This document shows positions 41,605-43,050 of a stretch of DNA of 43,050 nucleotides, in pieces. The DNA is from Candidatus Aquidulcis sp. Lineage in GTDB: Bacteria; Chloroflexota; Anaerolineae; Anaerolineales; UBA4823. A program made the translations under genes and the position numbers. The stretch spans positions 1 to 43,050 of the forward strand of contig DYIZ01000039.1 of assembly GCA_020723385.1 (NCBI GenBank). The letters are read 5' to 3'. Under the pieces are notes generated by a model, which saw only the letters and a list, made by a program, of their open reading frames with translations, did not search any database and was not told the origin of the DNA. Each line of letters begins with the position of its first letter. Positions within the stretch are counted from its first letter, which is position 1.

Positions 41605-41651
41605 CAGTTATCAGTTATCAGTGATCAGTTTCCACTGATAACTGATAACTG
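41605..41651. repeat. CAGTTAT heptamer inverted repeat, 19-bp arms, overlapping a gene 3' end
   Basis: Arms 41605-41623 and 41633-41651 are perfectly complementary: two CAGTTAT heptamers plus CAGTG, then the inverse after a 9-nt loop. It is the same design as 9212-9272. The last residues of the lipoprotein (DQLSVISYQWKLITDN) and its stop codon are read from it. Confidence 0.8.
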
Positions 41652-43050
41652 ATAACTGATCGAATGGGCAGACATCTTCCGGCTCATAGTCGAGGCTTTG
41701 CTCGCCAAAATAGGCGATTGCGTAATCGCCATTACCGAGATAGGCCAGGATTTCGACCGGGTGGGCGGTCGCATATTCGATGGCTTTCCCGCAGGCGAGG
41801 CCCATACTCTGCGAGGTTTGGTATTCATCCCAGAAGGCGGTGGCCATCTCAGCGTAAGCATGTCCCGGCTGGCTGGCGGGAAACTCGGACTGGAGGGTGT
41901 TGTAGACTGTCTGCGCGTCGGACAGGTAGCCGCGCAGAAGATGCAGCAGCATGATGCGGTATTGCGCATACGCGGCGAGGTTCGGGTATTCGATCGGGTC
42001 AGAAGCAGGCGGAGTAGGATATTGTTGACAATTCGGCTTGGTCGCCCAACAAATAACTTCATAGCGATTGCGTTCGCTCGACCACCAATCGAGTTTATCG
42101 CTAAATATCGCGTCTTGATAAAATGCAAGCGCCTTTTCGTAATTTCCAGCAAGGGAATACCGGTCGCCATCCTGAATGGCCTCAAAACGGAACTGTGGAG
42201 GAGAATATTCCAAAGAGAAATAAGCAAAAATTTCTCCATTCCACATATAAGTGTATTCTTCTCCGCGGCTAGGAAGACCGTTTGGGAATGGATCATACCC
42301 ACGAATGACAAGCTCAACCGTCCTATTACTATCCGTATCTTGGAGGGTCATTTCCCCCATTTCCGCAGCAGCAACGTCGGGATAATAGAAAAGATGATTA
42401 TCAGGCCGGGTTACCAAAAGACTTTTATAACCATCCGCACTCCATTCAAAAACCCTATAAAGCGCCCATAGTTTTAGAGCGAATGATTTGACTACGATTT
42501 CTGGTATTCCATCCAAATTCATATCAGATGTTGCAACTATCCATGGCGATGCAGCACGGTTCGACCAATCATCATTTTCTTGACTGAGTAAAGTTTTGTA
42601 TTTCCCCTCGCCGCAACCAAAAATATAGAGGTTGACTCGACTGACAATCAACTCTGAAACGCTATCTCCTGTCAGATCAGCCTCATAAAGGTGGGTTCGG
42701 TTGAATTCCGCCTTGCTTGTTATTGCAGAATCGTAAGAATAATCCGGCTCCAATCCCTGTTGATCCGTCCACTCCAAGGCTTTTATTACAGCTTGTGGCA
42801 TACCGCCGGCATTGAGAAAATCCAAAATAGGTTCCTCCAGGCGAGGAAATTCGACAGACAACACTTCCTGGAAATCTGGCGTCAGGTTGGGATCACCCTC
42901 CGGGCACACCGCCGGCGGCGCAGGCGTGCGCTTGACCACGCTGGCCGCGTCGAAAGTCGGGGTGATCGAAGGCAATCGCGTCGCCGTTGGAACCGGCGTT
43001 TGGGTCGCTGTTGGACGGGCTGTATTCGATGGTCTCATCGTTGCGCTCGG
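41611..43050 (-). CDS. Large lipoprotein family copy 3, N-terminus beyond the window
   Basis: The frame is open through the right edge, so the signal peptide is missing. What remains is 479 codons: a Thr/Pro/Ala-rich stalk (PTATQTPVPTATRLPSITPT), then acidic-loop segments typical of FG-GAP/VCBS-like repeats (ADLTGDSVSELIV, SDMNLDGIPEIVV, QDTDSNRTVELVI) and TPR-like helices (GNYEKALAFYQDAI, LLHLLRGYLSDAQTVYNTL). The order matches the genes at 2810 and 11195, though it is shorter and lacks the RNP ending. The body (about 42000-42830) is A/T-richer than the flanks, as in copy 2. The C-terminal 16 residues come from a heptamer inverted repeat. Function unknown. Confidence 0.72.
   Translation of the reverse strand, partial: PSATMRPSNTARPTATQTPVPTATRLPSITPTFDAASVVKRTPAPPAVCPEGDPNLTPDFQEVLSVEFPRLEEPILDFLNAGGMPQAVIKALEWTDQQGLEPDYSYDSAITSKAEFNRTHLYEADLTGDSVSELIVSRVNLYIFGCGEGKYKTLLSQENDDWSNRAASPWIVATSDMNLDGIPEIVVKSFALKLWALYRVFEWSADGYKSLLVTRPDNHLFYYPDVAAAEMGEMTLQDTDSNRTVELVIRGYDPFPNGLPSRGEEYTYMWNGEIFAYFSLEYSPPQFRFEAIQDGDRYSLAGNYEKALAFYQDAIFSDKLDWWSSERNRYEVICWATKPNCQQYPTPPASDPIEYPNLAAYAQYRIMLLHLLRGYLSDAQTVYNTLQSEFPASQPGHAYAEMATAFWDEYQTSQSMGLACGKAIEYATAHPVEILAYLGNGDYAIAYFGEQSLDYEPEDVCPFDQLSVISYQWKLITDN

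Overview
The window reads as a high-GC bacterial chromosome segment, most likely from the Chloroflexota (Anaerolineae-like). This is an inference from several things together: Thr/Pro-rich lipoprotein stalks, a soluble GAF/PAS hybrid kinase of more than 1600 residues, PP2C and FHA proteins with transmembrane anchors, a long-form formate-tetrahydrofolate ligase, and many families of short inverted or heptanucleotide repeats between genes. No rRNA, tRNA, CRISPR array, phage or transposase gene was seen. Both edges cut genes: the 3' end of a folate cyclohydrolase gene at the left and the N-terminus of a lipoprotein at the right.

Layout. 1-5.3 kb: end of fchA, a CapA-like lipoprotein, dcd (dCTP deaminase) and a large lipoprotein. 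5.4-7.2 kb: typA on the minus strand. 7.4-11.1 kb: a methionine unit with its own promoter, a SAM-I riboswitch with terminator, then metY, metX and metW. 11.2-13.7 kb: a second large lipoprotein. 13.8-14.9 kb: a class I aminotransferase closed by a strong terminator. 19.0-15.0 kb (minus): a threonine unit, namely promoter, Thr-rich leader peptide, intrinsic terminator, thrC, lysC and a HAD-like gene. 19.0-21.4 kb: uvrC, a CheY-like receiver and a 39-residue membrane protein. 26.4-21.4 kb (minus): a 1656-residue hybrid histidine kinase. 28.6-26.6 kb (minus): formate-tetrahydrofolate ligase. 30.6-28.7 kb (minus): a CpaF-type ATPase and mobA. 30.7-31.8 kb: amrS. 32.9-31.9 kb (minus): a BioF2/GNAT-like acyltransferase. 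33.0-38.7 kb: a PP2C-like membrane protein facing a convergent FHA/PP2C pair. 39.8-38.8 kb (minus): a polytopic membrane protein. 41.6-40.0 kb (minus): guaA. 43.0-41.6 kb (minus): a third member of the large lipoprotein family.

Functionally, 7.4-19 kb is an aspartate-family amino acid region with two RNA switches: SAM sensing for the methionine branch, and apparent ribosome-mediated attenuation by threonine codons for thrC-lysC. The threonine leader is the clearest candidate for an undescribed regulatory element. Its six consecutive Thr codons are followed by a 1:2 hairpin, a region able to pair with the 5' arm of the terminator, and the terminator itself.

A second theme is short repeats entering functional sequence. 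A heptanucleotide array is translated as nine heptapeptides in the PP2C-like protein. A heptamer palindrome forms the outer P3 arm of the SAM riboswitch. A G/C-rich palindromic element sits in frame in both lysC and guaA. Several genes stop inside repeats.
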